From Pycnococcus provasolii (taxonomy: Eukaryota > Chlorophyta > Pseudoscourfieldiophyceae > Pseudoscourfieldiales > Pycnococcaceae): 64,000 bases of DNA. Of this stretch, positions 39,074 to 49,309 are shown one piece after another. The notes below the pieces were generated by a model. It was not told where the DNA came from. It saw only the letters and a program-made list of their open reading frames with translations, and ran no database searches. The stretch spans positions 310,001 through 374,000 of the forward strand of contig OW568887.1 of the NCBI GenBank assembly GCA_938743325.2, given 5' to 3'. Both the position numbers and the translations under genes were made by a program. Each line of letters starts with the position of its first letter. Positions within the stretch are counted from its first letter, which is position 1.

Positions 39074-40525
39074 ATGGCTCCTCTCTCACGCACTCATGTT
39101 CATGTGCGTTTACAGACACGTACTTCTGTTTCAGGGGTTTCGTTTATGCGATCACCTCTTCTAACCCAGAGCTCGAGCTCTTGTCACCGACGAGTCACAT
39201 CGCGTTACGTCGCGTTACGGGCGGTTGTAAGGAATCGTGATGATGATGATGATGATAATGGCAACATCAACGCTCGTGATGATGATGGTGATCATCAACA
39301 TCAACGTCACACGTCACTTGTTTTGTCACCCAAGCAAGTCGCGGCGTCCCTGCTTGCCGCAGCATCCATGACAATAGCATCAGCGACGGCGACACCACCA
39401 CCCGCGGCGCTCGCCGCGCCGCTCAAAACCTCGCAGTTCGGAAACGTCAAGAACCCCGCGGCTCTGCTCAGATACGCGCTGCCCGTCGAAAACAAGGACA
39501 TCAGGAACGTACAAGCTGCACTCGAGCGCATCTCAGACGACGAACGCATACCCGCCAACAAGGCGAGGAGGCTCAAGCTCAAGCAGGACATCAGCGCCGC
39601 GAGCGACGCGCTCAACGGAGGTCGAAAGGCCATCCTGGCGGCGAACGCAGGCGCCGCGACGCAGCTTGACGCTCTCGCCAAGGGACTCGACGAGTTTGTG
39701 GCAATTGTCGAAAACGCGGGAAGCGACAAGGGACTCGAAGGAGAGGCGAACCTGCAGCAGATACCCATCAAACAGGAAGCCCTGCTGAACATCGTCGGTG
39801 CCGTCGAGCAGGGCATGGTCAAGGGCATGGCGTACGACGTGCCGAAGCAGTACGCCGAATCCATGCCGACACTGCTCGGCCGTGCGACGGTGGAGGTGGA
39901 GCTGCAGATCGCAAACCCGCCGAACGCAGCGAGCGGTGACGACGGAAGGAGAAAGATGACGCTCGAGCTTGACGGGTACAATGCTCCCGTGACCGCCGGA
40001 CGGTTTCTCAGCCTCGTGGAGAGCGGCAAGTACAATAACGTGAAGATCAACCGCGCGGACGGGTTCCTCGTGCAGGCGTCTGGCGGCGGCGCGACGTCAG
40101 ATCCCATCCCGCTGGAGATTCGCGTCGCGAATGCCAACCGCGGTGCGCCTCCGGAGTACGGAATGACGTTTGAGGACCTTGGGATGTACCAGGACTCGCC
40201 GCAGCTCAACTTCAACGCGCTTGGCACGCTTGGAATGGCGCACAGTGAGAGCGATGCCAACGATGCCACCTCTCAGTTCTTCTGGGCCATCCCCGATCCG
40301 AGGCAGGGCAGCCTTCTCGACGGCCGATTTGCGGTTTTCGGGTACACAACTTCAGGCATGGAAGCCGTGCGCGAGCTCAGCCAGGGTGACGTGATCAAGA
40401 GCATGCGCGTGGTGGCTGGGAAGGACAACTTGATCCGCCCAAAGGGCTACGAGGCTCCCGCATCAGCGCCTGCGGTGGCGGCAGCGACTGAGGAGGCTGA
40501 TGGTGGCAGTAGCAGCAGCGAGTAA
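39074..40525 (+). CDS. CYP38: Thylakoid-lumen cyclophilin CYP38/TLP40-type
   Basis: 483 residues from the ATG at 39074. A basic transit region and an acidic Asp/Asn/His-rich stretch precede a second hydrophobic lumen signal (VAASLLAAASMTIASATA to ALAAPLKT). The N-terminal helical domain (about 115-260: ALLRYALPVENKDIRNVQAALE) is specific to CYP38. The C-terminal cyclophilin domain (about 270-445) has VTAGRFLSLVESGKYNN, LGTLGMAHSESDANDATSQFFWA and LDGRFAVFGYTTSGMEAV. CYP38 supports photosystem II assembly, in particular CP43 and D1 maturation. Plant CYP38 has little isomerase activity. The gene is intact. Confidence 0.95.
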   Translation: MAPLSRTHVHVRLQTRTSVSGVSFMRSPLLTQSSSSCHRRVTSRYVALRAVVRNRDDDDDDNGNINARDDDGDHQHQRHTSLVLSPKQVAASLLAAASMTIASATATPPPAALAAPLKTSQFGNVKNPAALLRYALPVENKDIRNVQAALERISDDERIPANKARRLKLKQDISAASDALNGGRKAILAANAGAATQLDALAKGLDEFVAIVENAGSDKGLEGEANLQQIPIKQEALLNIVGAVEQGMVKGMAYDVPKQYAESMPTLLGRATVEVELQIANPPNAASGDDGRRKMTLELDGYNAPVTAGRFLSLVESGKYNNVKINRADGFLVQASGGGATSDPIPLEIRVANANRGAPPEYGMTFEDLGMYQDSPQLNFNALGTLGMAHSESDANDATSQFFWAIPDPRQGSLLDGRFAVFGYTTSGMEAVRELSQGDVIKSMRVVAGKDNLIRPKGYEAPASAPAVAAATEEADGGSSSSE

Positions 40526-40584
40526 GCAAGACGTTGAGATTTACATAGGACGTTGAGGTATGTATTAGTAGTGTTGTCGCTACC

Positions 40585-41661
40585 TTACGACTCGCCGTCT
40601 GTCCAATCAAAGTCGCCAACAGACTTCCGGTCAACGAAGCATGATTCTTCTGCCTTATGACCAACGCATGTTCCAATACGCTCACCACGGCACACAAGTC
40701 GCGTGATGGAGTCCGGCTCGCCGAGAAGGCTGAAGACGACGATGGGGATGTTGTTCTCCTTGCACAGCGTGACGGCGGTGGCGTCCATGACACCGAGCTC
40801 GTCAAACGTCACGTCGCGGTAGCTGAGAAATCTGATGTGCTCCGCATCCGCATGCTTCTCCGGATCCTTGTCATACACGCCGTTCACCTTCGTCGCCTTG
40901 AGAAACACCTCGGCGTCGATTTCCGCCGCGCGCAGAGCCGCCGCAGTGTCTGTGGTAAAGTACGGGTTGCCCGTGCCGCCGCCAAAGATGACGACGCGGC
41001 CGCGCTCGAGATGTCGCACGGCTTTTCGCCGTATGTACGGTTCAGCGCACTCCTTGATTTCGAGCGCAGTCTGCACGCGTGTGGGCACACCGCACGACTC
41101 AACCGCCGCCTGCAGTGCCATGGCGTTCATGACGGTAGCAAGCATTCCCATGTAGTCAGCCGACGCGCGGTCGATTCCGCTGTACGCGGACGCGCCGCGG
41201 AAGAAGTTCCCCCCTCCCACGACGATGGATACCTCGACGCCCTCGCTAGCCACCTGTGCCACCTGTCTCGCGACAGCCTGTATGGTGTCAGGACAGATTC
41301 CGAATCCCTGCTCGCCTTGGAGCGCCTCTCCGCTCACCTTGAGTAGAATGCGCTTCCAGCGGTTATTTGCTTTGTTGTTTCCTGTGGTGCTATTCGCCGC
41401 GTTGTTCGTCGCGAGTGCGTCCGACTGCGTTTGGATTCGGGAAGAGCTCCCCGTATTTTGCTGCTGTCGTGCGTGTATGATGGTTTTCTTCTTCTTAACA
41501 GGCGCGTCTTTCTTTTGCGCATCACCACCCTTCTTAAGTTTCTTCGAGGCATTCTTCTGGGATCCCAAGGCACGAGAAGGGGAGGACGCGGACGACGACG
41601 CAGCTAAGCAAGTGTGCCTGCGTGAGCCAAATGACAAAGAGGAGCGATGCAGAGGCAGCAT
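40585..41661 (-). CDS. pyrH: Plastid UMP kinase, bacterial PyrH type
   Basis: 358 residues from the ATG at 41661. About 100 residues of Ser/Lys-rich transit and linker sequence precede the amino-acid-kinase domain: [72 protein letters not shown] and [11 protein letters not shown]. These are the canonical PyrH motifs for UMP and ATP binding. It phosphorylates UMP to UDP. In Arabidopsis the plastid form (PUMPKIN) also binds plastid intron RNA. The stop is about 60 bases from the convergent CYP38 stop. Confidence 0.95.
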   Translation of the reverse strand: MLPLHRSSLSFGSRRHTCLAASSSASSPSRALGSQKNASKKLKKGGDAQKKDAPVKKKKTIIHARQQQNTGSSSRIQTQSDALATNNAANSTTGNNKANNRWKRILLKVSGEALQGEQGFGICPDTIQAVARQVAQVASEGVEVSIVVGGGNFFRGASAYSGIDRASADYMGMLATVMNAMALQAAVESCGVPTRVQTALEIKECAEPYIRRKAVRHLERGRVVIFGGGTGNPYFTTDTAAALRAAEIDAEVFLKATKVNGVYDKDPEKHADAEHIRFLSYRDVTFDELGVMDATAVTLCKENNIPIVVFSLLGEPDSITRLVCRGERIGTCVGHKAEESCFVDRKSVGDFDWTDGES

Positions 41662-42197
41662 AGATTCGACCAGTGTGGCGTCTTGAATGAAGAAATAGGA
41701 AAAGTGAAATGAAATGAAATGGGGATAAGACAAATGTCGGAAAGGAAACGGGACGCGCCGCCAAAAGCAAAAGCGGGGTGAGAGTCGGGGATAAGCTTTT
41801 TGAGCGGGGCCGGGGGCGCCCAGCAGTTGGTTGATGAGGAGGGGGGGAACTGCCGCCCTAACCCTAATAGCCCTAACCCTAACCCTAACCCTAACCCTAA
41901 CCCTAACCCTAACCCTAACCCTAACCCTAACCCTAACTTTCTATCGTAGGGTAGCTATCGTAGGGTTTCTTCCTTCGGGATTGCTTTTTTTCCCCTCCCG
42001 AGGCCTCCCCGGAGCTCCCCCTCCTCACCGGCAGTCCGGACTCCGGACCCCTACTGTATTGTCGGGAACGAGCGAGAGTTGGCGCGCAAAACCCCCCCGC
42101 AAAGCAGGCCGACGGTAACTAAGACTTAGTTCTATTTCTCCTTGTCATTTTCAATCCCGCTCTCTTGTGTGTCTCACAAGTCTTCAAGTTGTCTCTC
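41662..42197. other. Divergent intergenic region, UMP kinase/SRA-SET
   Basis: About 535 bases containing the longest telomere-like array in the window, followed directly by two CTATCGTAGGG motifs (41941-41951, 41955-41965). No gene was seen. Confidence 0.55.
41857..41937 (-). repeat. Longest interstitial (TTAGGG)n array, about thirteen units
   Basis: Two CCCTAA units, a TAG interruption, then eleven perfect CCCTAA units on the + strand. It lies between the divergent UMP kinase and SRA-SET genes. Confidence 0.97.
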
Positions 42198-45100
42198 ATG
42201 TCCTCCCTTGAGCCTCAGGAGTCCGCTGAAGAGTCATCCGGTGTTCTTGTGCTGGGTGAAGATGATGATGATGACGATGAACTTGTTGTGGATCAAGACA
42301 TGTCGCCTGCGCCTGCCTCCTCAGCGGGTGCCGATGCTGGCCCGTCGTCGTCAAAGCAGGAGCGAAAGAGGCGGGCGGCGGCGCCAGCCTCGATCGAAGA
42401 GAATAAGGATGACTTAGGAGATGACGACGACGACGACGACTTCGAAGAGCAGGACCAAAAGGGAAAGAAGGTGGCGAAGACCCCAACTCCGCAGAAGAAG
42501 AAACCGAGGACGGACGAGCAGCCTGCCGCGAACGGGCAGAAGGCGTCGCCGGGGACCTTCCCATATGCGGCACGAACCGTACGCAAGTGGTTCGGGACGA
42601 AGCGCAACGGCAAGTTTTTCTACGGAACCGTCGCGGAGTTCTACCCTGAAGAGCGATGGTGGCTCGTCAAGTTCGAGGACGGCGACAGGGAGGAGTACGA
42701 AGAGCACGAGCTGCTTGAACACCTCTACGACGGACCGCGAGAGACAAAAAAGGCGCCACCGCCGCAACCACCAAGCAAGGCGAAGGCAAAGGCGAAGGCG
42801 AAACCTACTGCGCCACCACCACCTTCGGCACCGATCGCGCCTGCTCCCACCCCTACGAAAAAGAGGAAAAGCGCCGTTATCACCGACGACGACGACGAAC
42901 AACAACAACCGCAACAGAGGGGCACTCCGAAGCGTGCCGCAGCGGTAAAGGGGAAGGAAAAAATGGCTGCTGCTGCATCTGGCAGTGGAGACGACGACGA
43001 CGACGAACAACAACCGCAACAGAGGAGTACTCCGAAGCGTGCCGCAGCGAAAAAGGGGAAGGAGAAGCTGGCGACTTCGCTCTCCGACGACAGTGTGGCA
43101 TACGCGGCGTGCATACCGCTGAAGCGATCTAAGGACGTGAGTGCCCTGTCGGGTCAAGGCATTGTCGACCACGAGCATGCTGATGCGGGGAAGGAGGTCT
43201 ACGTGTGCCTACCTCAGCCGCTTGATGTGCTGACGCGGCACCATAAGAGTTGCAAGTGCGCGCAGTGCCAAGCAGGCACCTCGAAAGGCAAAGCCAAGGG
43301 TGGCGGTTCCAAGATTGCCAAGGCACAGCAGCAGAGCCGCACAAAGGGTGACGGCGAGGCTCCTGCGAGCGTAAGCGGCATGCCCAAGGTGTGCGAGCTC
43401 GCGTCAGGGCAGGGTGACTTTATCGTCGGCAGCGAGTACGACAAGAGGTTAGAGGCAGAGGAGAATGCTCTTGGCGCGGAGACGGTCGGATCACATTTGC
43501 TCGGTAAGGATTGGCGTAATCTCGTGACTTACGAGAAGCGCGTACTCTTCTCCAAGCAGCTGATTACAGACTCATTGCTGGGAAGTGCAGTCGACACGAT
43601 GAAGAAGCCCCTCGTGCGCGGCTGCAAGGCAGAGAACGGCAGGCTCGTGTGCTTGCCTGTTGACGCCGAGGCTGAGAAGGAGGACATTGACATGGTGACG
43701 AGCATCCAGGAGCAGTACGATACAGAGTTAGCGCTGCAGACGGAGATCGAGGAAAAACGCTACGCTAAGTACGGCGGCGTGGACCCCACGACGGGCAAAA
43801 AAATGAGCAAACGCCCAGACCTAACAACGCGTACCGTGCTCACAGAGCGTGGTGCGTTTATGTCAAAGGTGATTGGTGCGCCGCGTGGCGTGCCGCACGG
43901 CAAAAGCTTTGTGTCGCGTGCATGCCTTGCTCTCGGCGGGGCTCACACGCCGCCCATCGCTGGTATCGACACCATGTCTTTGCAAGGCAAGACTAAGGCT
44001 GCCGTCGCCGTGTCGATCGTCATGGCTGGCGGGTACGAGGACGACGCCGATGCTGCGGACGTTTTCCCATACACCGGGGCGGGTGGCAACGATCTTCTGC
44101 ATACGTCAAGGCAGATATACGATCAGAGGGTGGATACAAAAAGCGACGCTCGCGCCAACGCCGCCATGGCGGCGAGCTGCGAGCTTGGTATTCCCGTTCG
44201 CGTGATCCGCGGGAATTCGAACAATGAAAGGAAGCGGGACGATTATTGCTACGACGGCATGTACCGCGTTGCGGGATGCTGGTTCGAGGTGGGCTTTAGC
44301 GGCTACCGCGTGGTGAAATTCCGAATGGAGCGCATGGAGGGGCAGCCTGCAACCACCAGCGCGAGCGTGCATTTCAAGCAGAAGGCGGGCCAAACGCTTC
44401 GGAAGGACACCAAGGCAACCGATCGTCCTGGCCTCGTGCTAGCAGACATCACGATGGGTCTTGGGAAGATTCCCATCCCCGTCGTCAACACGCTGGACAA
44501 GAGCAACAGGTATTGGGCGCCTACAATGATCCCGGTGAAGCTGGTGCCTCGCAAAGATGGCATGCCAAACACGGTGGATGATATCAGCAAGGCAATTGGT
44601 GAGAAAATTGATGCGGTATTTTCCAAGGAAAAGACGCGAATGCTCGAAGGAGCGTCGAAGAGCGATGTGGTGTCGGACGAGGAGGTACGCGAGTCGCTCA
44701 GGCGGCGTATCTTCGTCTACCTCGCAGACAGCGTACGCTCGGAATCCGTGCCCGTGCCGAAGCCACCGTACGAGCGAGCTCGCGACGAGTTCCTGGCGCG
44801 CAATCCCGATCGTGACGCTTCAAAGTTTGTCGACGCGAAGGCGTTTCACGACAACAAGCTGAAGGATATGAACGTGCTCGGCGGAATGAACACTGACGTC
44901 CCTTACTCGATTAGGCGCACTTCCGCGTCAATGTTCGCGAGCTGCATGTTCATCTACGAGTCTCTGCACGAGCAAAGCGAGCAGGCTGTGGTCCGGAACG
45001 GTCCGACGAAGCGCCTCGAGGTGTACCGCACGGAGGGCAAGGGCTGGGGAGTGCGCTGCTGGGATCAAATTGAAGCTGGTGACTTTGTCTGCGAGTTTAC

Positions 45101-45695
45101 AGGAGAGATTCTTTCGAATGATGAGGCTGCCACACGCTGCAAAGCGAACGATCATGCCAACGAGTACATGTTTGAACTTGGGTCAAGCGGCGTGAATAAA
45201 CTCGGATGTCTGCTTGATCCTATGAAGCACCGTGGTGAGCTTGAGGAAAATGTGGATGGTTTTGACGCGGAAAGGTACCTCGCAAGATGTGAGGCGGAGG
45301 AAAAGGGCGAAGAAATCGACGAGGACGACGACCGACAGATAGCCTCACCCTCTGCGATCCGTGCGATGTTGAAGGCTGGTGGTGTTAGCAACGATGAGGC
45401 GATGACAGGCTTCGAGCTTGACGGGCTGCGCGGCGGATCCGTGGCGCGCTTGATCAATACGAGCAAAGAACCAAACCTGTTCATTCAGATGGTGTGTACG
45501 AGCGAGAACTGGGATATCCGGCAGGCTCGGCTGTGCCTTTTTGCGATGAAGCAAATTCCTGCTATGACTGAGCTGACGTACGACTACGGCACGTTGTACC
45601 AGACGAGGTTCGAGGAAGGCGACGCCGAGGAGGAAATTAAGCGTGTCGGCGCGTCCGGGGGATACGTGCAAACCCTGCAACGTGGAAGCCGATAG
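42198..45695 (+). CDS. Tudor-SRA-SET protein, SUVH-like, SET probably inactive
   Basis: 1165 residues from the ATG at 42198; the frame upstream starts at TTG. A Tudor-like domain lies at about 123-175 (VRKWFGTKRNGKFFYGTV, WWLVKFEDGDREEYEEHEL). A tandem duplication of a DDDDEQQ..TPKRAA segment follows. The SRA domain is at about 558-715 (GIDTMSLQGK, AVSIVMAGGYEDD, FPYTGAGGND), the fold that reads methylated cytosine. A SUVH-type pre-SET region (GKIPIPVVNTLD) precedes a SET domain at about 934-1145 (LEVYRTEGKGWGVRCWD, FVCEFTGEIL, LTYDYGTL). The pre-SET zinc cysteines are missing, the NHSC motif reads NTSKEPN, and no post-SET cysteines follow. This resembles the non-catalytic Arabidopsis SUVH2/9. 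Confidence 0.88.
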   Translation: MSSLEPQESAEESSGVLVLGEDDDDDDELVVDQDMSPAPASSAGADAGPSSSKQERKRRAAAPASIEENKDDLGDDDDDDDFEEQDQKGKKVAKTPTPQKKKPRTDEQPAANGQKASPGTFPYAARTVRKWFGTKRNGKFFYGTVAEFYPEERWWLVKFEDGDREEYEEHELLEHLYDGPRETKKAPPPQPPSKAKAKAKAKPTAPPPPSAPIAPAPTPTKKRKSAVITDDDDEQQQPQQRGTPKRAAAVKGKEKMAAAASGSGDDDDDEQQPQQRSTPKRAAAKKGKEKLATSLSDDSVAYAACIPLKRSKDVSALSGQGIVDHEHADAGKEVYVCLPQPLDVLTRHHKSCKCAQCQAGTSKGKAKGGGSKIAKAQQQSRTKGDGEAPASVSGMPKVCELASGQGDFIVGSEYDKRLEAEENALGAETVGSHLLGKDWRNLVTYEKRVLFSKQLITDSLLGSAVDTMKKPLVRGCKAENGRLVCLPVDAEAEKEDIDMVTSIQEQYDTELALQTEIEEKRYAKYGGVDPTTGKKMSKRPDLTTRTVLTERGAFMSKVIGAPRGVPHGKSFVSRACLALGGAHTPPIAGIDTMSLQGKTKAAVAVSIVMAGGYEDDADAADVFPYTGAGGNDLLHTSRQIYDQRVDTKSDARANAAMAASCELGIPVRVIRGNSNNERKRDDYCYDGMYRVAGCWFEVGFSGYRVVKFRMERMEGQPATTSASVHFKQKAGQTLRKDTKATDRPGLVLADITMGLGKIPIPVVNTLDKSNRYWAPTMIPVKLVPRKDGMPNTVDDISKAIGEKIDAVFSKEKTRMLEGASKSDVVSDEEVRESLRRRIFVYLADSVRSESVPVPKPPYERARDEFLARNPDRDASKFVDAKAFHDNKLKDMNVLGGMNTDVPYSIRRTSASMFASCMFIYESLHEQSEQAVVRNGPTKRLEVYRTEGKGWGVRCWDQIEAGDFVCEFTGEILSNDEAATRCKANDHANEYMFELGSSGVNKLGCLLDPMKHRGELEENVDGFDAERYLARCEAEEKGEEIDEDDDRQIASPSAIRAMLKAGGVSNDEAMTGFELDGLRGGSVARLINTSKEPNLFIQMVCTSENWDIRQARLCLFAMKQIPAMTELTYDYGTLYQTRFEEGDAEEEIKRVGASGGYVQTLQRGSR

Positions 45696-45890
45696 GCACC
45701 TTTTGCACATGTTGTAACTGCTCTTAAAAGATCGCTCATTCGAGGTTTCTCCAATAGATGGCCAGACTCGATCATTGCGTACGCAACCGATCCGACGTCA
45801 TCGGGGAAGTACATCATCGATGCCGTAAGAAGGACGCACACACGAGGCTTGGTTAATGTAATGTTGAGTTTTACTGGTAAGAACAAAGAA

Positions 45891-48152
45891 TCAATGTGCG
45901 TGTTTCGCTTGCCTTTTTTGAGCCCTGTGATGCTCCTTCTTCGCCTTTTCGGACGAAAGCTTGATTGCATCACGGCTTATCGGCTCTTCTAGCGTGTCAG
46001 AGGTCGGTCTCCGCAACCTCCCCGTCGGCGTATCCTGCAACGGCAGTCTGCTGACAGGGGTAACGCTACGGGTACTCGTTTTCCGTCCTTGTCTGGCACT
46101 TCGTGATTTGGACGTTGGCGTCTTTGAGCGAGTAGCCGCTTTGCGTGCTAGAAGGAGCACGTCATCTCCGTCGGCATCGTCTGCCAAATTATCGGCATCC
46201 GAAAACATGCTTCCAAATACCCAGGGGCGGCGGAAGGGCGTTTTACCGCCATTTTTGTCCTGACGTTCAAGTGCCATCTCCATCGCTGATGCGGAGCGCG
46301 AGCGAAGCTCTTCCTCGCTAGTGCCTTCCATCAGCTCGAGTGCTTTGGCCAAGAGCGTCTCCAGCCTGTCCATTCGTGTTTCGAGATCCTCGATGACTAC
46401 TTGAGGACCTGCTGATACCTCCGCCTCCGCCACACGCGCATGCTTTTTCGCGAGCATAATGCTCGCCGCCCCCGTGAGTGCTGCAATGCCTCCTTTCGTT
46501 AGGCCTTTGGTGCCCTTCACAGCTGCCAAGCCGCGTTTGAGCTTTTCCAAACCACTCTTCTTTGCTTCTTTCTTACGCGAATCCTCCTCCGCCTTCGCCG
46601 CAAGCCGCGCCTTCATTGCCGCGGTCGGCGCGGCCAGCCCCTCCTTGGGCGGCTCCTCAGGTTCGTCTGCCTTCTCCTCTGGGGGCATTGCGCTCGCCAT
46701 GAGCTGTTCCGACTGGCGCAGCAATTCGTCGATGCCCGTGCTCGCTATAGATAGCGACGTCTCTGCACTCCGCAGATTTCTCATAGTCGAGCGCACTCCC
46801 TTCATTTTCTCGTCGATGTTGTCCTGCACAACGTCAGCCCGTGAAAGCGGCTCGTTCACGCGCTGGGAGAGTTCATCTCGGGTCGCCTGCAGGGCTGGCA
46901 GCTGCTTCGCGCGCAGCCCGTGCTCTTTCCTCTCCAACTCTTCGATCTGCGCCTTGAGGTATTCGGTCTTCTTGCCGGTGTTGTTCAGCGCGTTCACAAC
47001 CTCCTTAGGTGGCGGCGGCTCCGGCATGCCAAAAAGCTCCGCGAACAGCGTCCTTAGCTCGCCCTCCTTGTGGTCCGTAACGACCCGCCGCGTGTACTCG
47101 ATGAACTCCTTCGTTTTCACCTGGAAGAGACGCTTGCTGCGTTCTGCCTGCAGAGACTGTAGCGCCGCCATCTGCCTAGCTTTCGCCTCCTCCATCTCCT
47201 TGCGTTTTTTCTCGATGGAGGCCACCAACTTTCGACGCTGCTCGAGCATCAGCTTGCGCTTTGCAGACTCCGCCTCGACGGTCTCGCGCGTCTCCTTTAG
47301 CATGACTTCTGAGCGGCGCTGCAGCGCGCTTACCTCGACGAAGTACAGCGCGATGCGGTTGATATCGTCGCGCACGTCGGCGAGCTCGTCGCTCGTCTCG
47401 GTTTGTTTCCGTATGTCATCGAGAAGCCCCTTCTGCGTTCGCTCAACCATTCGCTTGAGCGTTGGCATCTCTATTGTAGTCACGAAGTCCCAGTCCGACT
47501 CCGCCTGTCTTGTTCGCTCATCCAGCACCGCCGCGCTGTGCTGGTGCACCGCAACCACTTCGGCATCCTCGACGCGCTCGAGCGGGTCGAGGTCGAGTCT
47601 ATTCGCGAGTTTGCTTATTTTTTCCTGTTTGTCAGCGACGGTGTCCACGACGGCGTTGTGCTCAAACTCGAGTCTCTCGACATTTTTCACGAGCTCCAGC
47701 ACTTTTTCCTCCGTCCCTTCTGGCGCACCTTTGTGCAAGCGCGACGCCTCCTTCACCGCTCGCAGTTCTTCGAGCAGTCTCCTGTGCTCCTCTCTCGCGG
47801 CTCTGAGTTGCTCGTCCACAGTGCCGTCACCGTCCGCGAGCGCGAACGGTATTGGCGATATGCTGGGCAGGCGTTCGGGCGACGACGACGACGACGCCGC
47901 CCCTGGTGGTGTTGCGTGTTGTGGCGACCCCGCTGATGTGAAAGCGTGTGGCGAGTGAGCTGATGATGACTTTGCACCACCACCACTTCCTTGCGGCGAA
48001 CGTCCCTGGTAACGACCACCACCACCACCACCTGGTGGGACCTGAGTGGTAGAGTGAACCTTCGCGGACTTCGCCGACTTAAGCACGGGTCCTGGCGTGA
48101 CACGCACACCACCGGCGGCTGAACCAACACCACTGGATGGAGGAAGCGCCAT
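45891..48152 (-). CDS. Long coiled-coil protein, unrecognised
   Basis: 753 residues. The first 130 are disordered Gly/Ser/Pro-rich. Residues about 130-500 are nearly continuous heptad-rich coiled coil (EEHRRLLEELRAVKEASRL, EAESAKRKLMLEQRRKLVASIEKKRKEMEEAK), broken by a short FAELFGMPEPPPPKEV linker near 390. A basic Ala/Lys-rich stretch follows, then a small hydrophobic segment (GIAALTGAASIMLA) and a Ser/Arg/Thr-rich tail. Architecture is like axonemal, basal-body or cytoskeletal linker proteins, but I cannot assign a family. A long antisense frame at 46459-47958 is a shadow of this coding strand. Confidence 0.75.
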   Translation of the reverse strand: MALPPSSGVGSAAGGVRVTPGPVLKSAKSAKVHSTTQVPPGGGGGGRYQGRSPQGSGGGAKSSSAHSPHAFTSAGSPQHATPPGAASSSSSPERLPSISPIPFALADGDGTVDEQLRAAREEHRRLLEELRAVKEASRLHKGAPEGTEEKVLELVKNVERLEFEHNAVVDTVADKQEKISKLANRLDLDPLERVEDAEVVAVHQHSAAVLDERTRQAESDWDFVTTIEMPTLKRMVERTQKGLLDDIRKQTETSDELADVRDDINRIALYFVEVSALQRRSEVMLKETRETVEAESAKRKLMLEQRRKLVASIEKKRKEMEEAKARQMAALQSLQAERSKRLFQVKTKEFIEYTRRVVTDHKEGELRTLFAELFGMPEPPPPKEVVNALNNTGKKTEYLKAQIEELERKEHGLRAKQLPALQATRDELSQRVNEPLSRADVVQDNIDEKMKGVRSTMRNLRSAETSLSIASTGIDELLRQSEQLMASAMPPEEKADEPEEPPKEGLAAPTAAMKARLAAKAEEDSRKKEAKKSGLEKLKRGLAAVKGTKGLTKGGIAALTGAASIMLAKKHARVAEAEVSAGPQVVIEDLETRMDRLETLLAKALELMEGTSEEELRSRSASAMEMALERQDKNGGKTPFRRPWVFGSMFSDADNLADDADGDDVLLLARKAATRSKTPTSKSRSARQGRKTSTRSVTPVSRLPLQDTPTGRLRRPTSDTLEEPISRDAIKLSSEKAKKEHHRAQKRQAKHAH

Positions 48153-48468
48153 GTATCACTCACAACCTAAAAGCAGGAGCTTATTGCTATATTTTTTGAT
48201 GGAGCTTATTATTGATGGAGTGATGGGGGGAGAGCAACCTTCTGTTGTGAAAACTGATTTTAAGTAAAGTTTAAAGGGCTGAGTGAGGAGGGCTCTTATA
48301 TAAATTCAAGTGGTATTAACCTTAAATTTATTTTAATGGGCCCGTTCCGTTCCGCTCCGTTCCGTGATGTGATGTGATATTGTGATGTGATGGCGAACCT
48401 CATTCATGATGGCTATTCCTAGTGGTAAAGAGTTGTCCATGTACCCTATGTGTTGCCATCACAGGGTG

Positions 48469-48600
48469 CCATCCCTTGCAGCAATCCCTTGCCATCAATC
48501 CCTTGCCATCCCTTGCCATCAATCCCTTGCCATCAATCCCTTGCACTTGCTGAAATCCCTTGCCATCACGGATCCCTTGCCATCACGGATCCCTCCAATC
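48469..48600. repeat. Tandem ATCCCTTGCCATC repeats
   Basis: About nine imperfect units of ATCCCTTGCCATC with alternate AATC or ACGG spacers. A single inverted copy (GGCAAGGGAT) occurs near 48928-48937. Confidence 0.85.
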
Positions 48601-48613
48601 ACTAGTACTACCA

Positions 48614-48805
48614 TATTATTCTTTTCAACCAAGTGGGGATGTCCAAACCCAAAAACTCAAAAAGTCGGTCCCAGCTAAGCCCCAGCTCGTACCCACCCGA
48701 AAGGAAGGATTCCCGTTTTAAGGACACCAAAAACTTTCCAAAAACTTTGCAAAAACTTTCATAAACTTTTTGGGGGACATCCCCACTTGGTTGAAAAGCA
48801 TAATA
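48614..48805. repeat. 192-bp foldback (MITE-like) element
   Basis: 31-bp arms at 48614-48644 and 48775-48805 are inverted repeats with one mismatch (core CAACCAAGTGGGGATGTCC). Pairing continues inward with a small bulge (CCCAAAAA against TTTTTGGG). The loop contains several AAAACTTT units. No clear target-site duplication was seen. Confidence 0.8.
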
Positions 48806-49309
48806 CCTTGAGAACGATGGGAAGAATATCGAGTACCACGGTAAAGGGAAGAAGTAGCCCATTAACGGTACTACTTGACCACCCCCTGGCAGCCTGGGCC
48901 GGGCCCGCCCTGGGGTAGGTAGTAATTGGCAAGGGATGAGACCATTCTTGGCCATCTACCTTAAGGTTAGAAGTCATTCTTGTCTTGACCATCTACCTTT
49001 CGTACCTTCTTTTCAAGTCCTTGGAGTACTCTTATTATGTATACCGGGATTCTCTTCTGCTCTGCTCTCCTCGCACATAATGCTCTCTTGAAAGGGATCG
49101 CCGTTTGACTCGCAGGTGAGCTCTTGCAAGCTCTTGAACGTTTGCGGCCGGGCATGATGATGCACAAGCGTGGGTTATTTTGTCAATCGGTGATGAGCAT
49201 GATGCACAAGCGATTCATGAGATGATGGGCGTGCACACAGTATCGTAGTAGTATCGTAGTAGTACTGCATATTTTACTTTTTTAAAAGGTACAGTACGCC
49301 TATAGGTAT

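Larger units (their letters stand above)
48153..49309. other. Repeat-rich intergenic region
   Basis: About 1.16 kb holding GTTCCGCTCC repeats near 48343-48364, a tandem CCCTTGCCATCAAT array, a 192-bp foldback element and TATCGTAG motifs near 49241-49259. No gene was seen. Confidence 0.55.

Noticed and set aside
41857-41937. Chromosome end (true telomere)
   Set aside because: The array is short and has normal genes on both sides, as do the other arrays.
46459-47958. 499-codon open frame on the + strand
   Set aside because: It is antisense to the coiled-coil gene at 45891-48152. Its Ser/Phe-rich composition is what reversed Glu/Lys codons give.
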